Of a stretch of DNA of 8,328 nucleotides, positions 6,857-8,328 are shown piece by piece. The first letter of the stretch is position 1. Each line of letters begins with the position of its first letter. The position numbers and the translations under genes are program-made. The stretch is from Actinomycetota bacterium (GTDB taxonomy: Bacteria; Actinomycetota; Acidimicrobiia; Acidimicrobiales; Ilumatobacteraceae). The notes beneath the pieces were generated by a model. That model was not told where the DNA came from. It was given only the letters and a program-made list of their open reading frames with translations, and did not search any database. The stretch is taken from the NCBI GenBank assembly GCA_005800965.1, contig SYEA01000087.1, forward strand, positions 1-8,328. The letters run 5' to 3'.

Positions 6857-8170
6857 TTAGGAGTGGTGCGGAACAAGGGTGAGCAAACCCTCGTTGCAGA
6901 GTTCGTCAACCCGCGAACGAAGAGCAACAATATCGTGATTGGTAATTTGTGAAATTTGGAGCAGATTGTTGCGACCGTCGGCAAGTGCGAGAACATCAAT
7001 TGTCATACCGATATCGCGTTGGTCAATCTGACCACCAAGCGTTGGATAGAGACCGTACTTACTCAAATGTGGTTCCCCGTATTGAGTTGCAAGGGGAACA
7101 CAGTTTGATTCCGCCGCAAGAAGAACTTCAACGTAGATGTCGAGTGTACGTTCAAGTGCTGGGGCAGTTACAAAGTCAAGGTCATCAAGTGATGTGTGGT
7201 ACTCCGGATATTCGTGGTATTTACTTCGCATAATTGATGCAACTGGCAAGTCAATCAGTGGCGAGCAGTACTGACGCTCATCACTACCACGCTGCAGAAA
7301 ACTGTACGTCTTAAAGTTCGGCGCGTGTCGTTCGAGAACGACCTTGGCAAGTTCGTCTGCATATGTGGTCCCAGTACGAGAGGGCATGTAGGAAAAGTTG
7401 CCAGGATCCCCACAGCAGGTAACCACGAATCCAGCCTTGACGAATGTTTGTAAATGTTTGAGATGTTGGCTCAGATAAACAAGCGCCCCAATTGTTTCAG
7501 GCAAGAAGACAAATCGGTAGGTGTATTCGCGCGGTTGGGATTTGACCCACTTTGCGAGATAAGTGGAAACGACGGGGCCAGAGAGTTCATTGTTGACCAT
7601 TGACGGGTGACAGACATACGTTGAAATCAGGATCTCATTTGAGGAGCGCCCCGGAATCACCAAGTCGGCGTAAGAGAGTGACCCAGGTTGTAAGTCAGTG
7701 TCGATTTTTACGGTGTAGGTACCAGGTTTGAGTGATTCGCGTTGATGATGCGGAAGACAGAACCCCCAGTCACGCTTGTAGTAACTCGTTACATATGGGA
7801 TTGCATTCGGTTGGTCAGGTAGCGAGTGAAGATGCGGCTGCAGTTCTTCCAAGCTTAAAGTTGTGGTGGTGGGTATGGAATATCCAACTACGTGCAGGTT
7901 GTGGTTGTCGGAGTCAACGATGATGGTCCCGTCGGGTCCGAACAGTTGCGCACGACGAAGATTCCACTCCTCGGGTACAGTCCAATCAAAAGCGGGAGTC
8001 CCTGAAGCAACTTCGTGAATAACTAAATCATCTACGAGCTCTTTCAGAATGTTCAGTGATCTACGCACTCCATCTCCAGTAAGGCTGCGAGCGATCGGAA
8101 ATAAGCGCGAGGCGAGTTCATGCAATTCGTGTCCATTCGCCAAGCCGTGGCGCAGTCGTGTACTTGTCAC
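6857..8170 (-). CDS. DUF4910 aminopeptidase-like protein with C-terminal winged helix
   Basis: The 437-residue protein resembles the DUF4910/DUF2172 family, predicted zinc aminopeptidases of M28 type often seen in surface-polysaccharide or natural-product clusters; their true substrates are poorly known. The N-terminal family motif LFPIARSLTGDG is at about 23-34 and WTVPEEWN at 63-70. Candidate metal and catalytic residues are H188 and E195 in CHPSMVNNELSG, E225 in LPETIGA, D297 in GSDERQYCSP, and H319/H325 in KYHEYPEYHTSLDDLDF. Residues from about 386 to the end look like the small winged helix-turn-helix domain found at the C-terminus of this family. No signal peptide or membrane segment is seen, so it is probably cytoplasmic. 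GTG at 8170 (GGA 7 nt upstream) is chosen; TTG at 8182 would add four residues. It lies just downstream of tRNA-Phe and upstream of the methyltransferase gene. Confidence 0.85.
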   Translation of the reverse strand: MTSTRLRHGLANGHELHELASRLFPIARSLTGDGVRRSLNILKELVDDLVIHEVASGTPAFDWTVPEEWNLRRAQLFGPDGTIIVDSDNHNLHVVGYSIPTTTTLSLEELQPHLHSLPDQPNAIPYVTSYYKRDWGFCLPHHQRESLKPGTYTVKIDTDLQPGSLSYADLVIPGRSSNEILISTYVCHPSMVNNELSGPVVSTYLAKWVKSQPREYTYRFVFLPETIGALVYLSQHLKHLQTFVKAGFVVTCCGDPGNFSYMPSRTGTTYADELAKVVLERHAPNFKTYSFLQRGSDERQYCSPLIDLPVASIMRSKYHEYPEYHTSLDDLDFVTAPALERTLDIYVEVLLAAESNCVPLATQYGEPHLSKYGLYPTLGGQIDQRDIGMTIDVLALADGRNNLLQISQITNHDIVALRSRVDELCNEGLLTLVPHHS

Positions 8171-8200
8171 AAAGCCATCCAATGAATGAACAACATGTTG

Positions 8201-8273
8201 TGGTCGGGACCGGCGTCGATCCGGTGACCCCGCGCTTTTCAGGCGCGTGCTCTGCCTACTGAGCTACCCGACC
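8201..8273 (-). tRNA. pheU: tRNA-Phe (GAA)
   Basis: The 73 nt - strand sequence folds as a complete cloverleaf with all Watson-Crick stems: acceptor GGTCGGG/CCCGACC, D-stem GCTC/GAGC with loop AGTAGGCA, anticodon stem CGCGC/GCGCG with loop CTGAAAA (anticodon GAA at 8238-8240), and T-stem ACCGG/CCGGT. The discriminator is A, as expected for Phe, and CCA is not encoded. The T-loop reads ATCGACG, so position 54 is A where nearly all bacterial elongator tRNAs have T. Its 3' end lies 30 nt from the DUF4910 GTG. Confidence 0.95.
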
Positions 8274-8298
8274 ATGATTCGGTGTTGCCACCGACTCG

Positions 8299-8328
8299 CG
8301 GTCCCGACGGGATTTGAACCCGCGACCT
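8299..8328 (-). tRNA. aspT: tRNA-Asp, 3' part only (cut by window edge)
   Basis: The - strand sequence at the window edge holds a T-arm (GCGGG, loop TTCAAAT, CCCGT) and the acceptor 3' strand CGGGACC followed by discriminator G. The G73 discriminator with a GGTCCCG acceptor points to tRNA-Asp, and an Asp-Phe pair is a known actinobacterial arrangement (aspT-pheU in mycobacteria). The anticodon is outside the window, so identity is inferred; tRNA-Asn is the main alternative. The spacer to tRNA-Phe is 25 nt, suggesting a common transcript. CCA is not encoded. Confidence 0.8.

Noticed and set aside
6835..6999. Longer methyltransferase start with a hydrophobic N-terminus (resembling a membrane anchor)
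   Set aside because: It would overlap the conserved C-terminus of the DUF4910 gene by 143 bp; the hydrophobic stretch is an out-of-frame reading of that gene.
5954..8273. A tRNA-flanked integrated element with att direct repeats
   Set aside because: I looked by eye for a copy of the tRNA-Phe 3' end near the pyrE boundary and found none, and no integrase or transposase is present in the window.
1..8328. CRISPR array, insertion sequence, toxin-antitoxin or phage genes
   Set aside because: No regularly spaced repeats, terminal inverted repeats or relevant protein motifs were seen on either strand.

Overview
This window looks like chromosomal DNA from a high-GC Gram-positive bacterium (Actinomycetota). 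A member of class Acidimicrobiia or a close relative is my best guess. The guess rests on the style of the ClpB, PurA and OPRT proteins, the GTG/TTG starts, and a tRNA-Asp/tRNA-Phe pair in the order common in Actinobacteria. It is inference; no marker here settles taxonomy.

Layout from left to right. (1) Positions 1-1346 hold the 3' two-thirds or so of clpB on the + strand: middle domain, second AAA+ domain and C-terminal domain. (2) Positions 1367-2692 hold a lone histidinol dehydrogenase family gene on the - strand, convergent with clpB and divergent from purA, with several metal and substrate site residues changed. (3) Positions 2788-5953 hold a tight + strand operon, purA-purB-pyrE. The genes overlap by 4 bp at each junction (ATGA, then TTGA) and encode both enzymes of the IMP/AMP arm that involve adenylosuccinate, plus orotate phosphoribosyltransferase. 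(4) Positions 5962-8170 hold a two-gene - strand module, a SAM-dependent methyltransferase and an upstream DUF4910-type aminopeptidase-like protein. Its base composition is clearly lower in GC than the rest. (5) Positions 8201-8328 hold a complete tRNA-Phe(GAA) and the 3' part of a tRNA-Asp, both on the - strand and directly upstream of the DUF4910 gene.

Regions 1-3 are ordinary housekeeping. The most unusual material is the low-GC methyltransferase/DUF4910 pair between pyrE and tRNA-Phe, which has room for only about 30 nt between the tRNA 3' end and the start codon, and the HisD-family protein with an altered zinc site. I see no CRISPR array, insertion sequence, integrase or phage gene. There is no gene-free stretch over 300 bases; the longest gap is the 95 bp divergent region between the hisD-like gene and purA.
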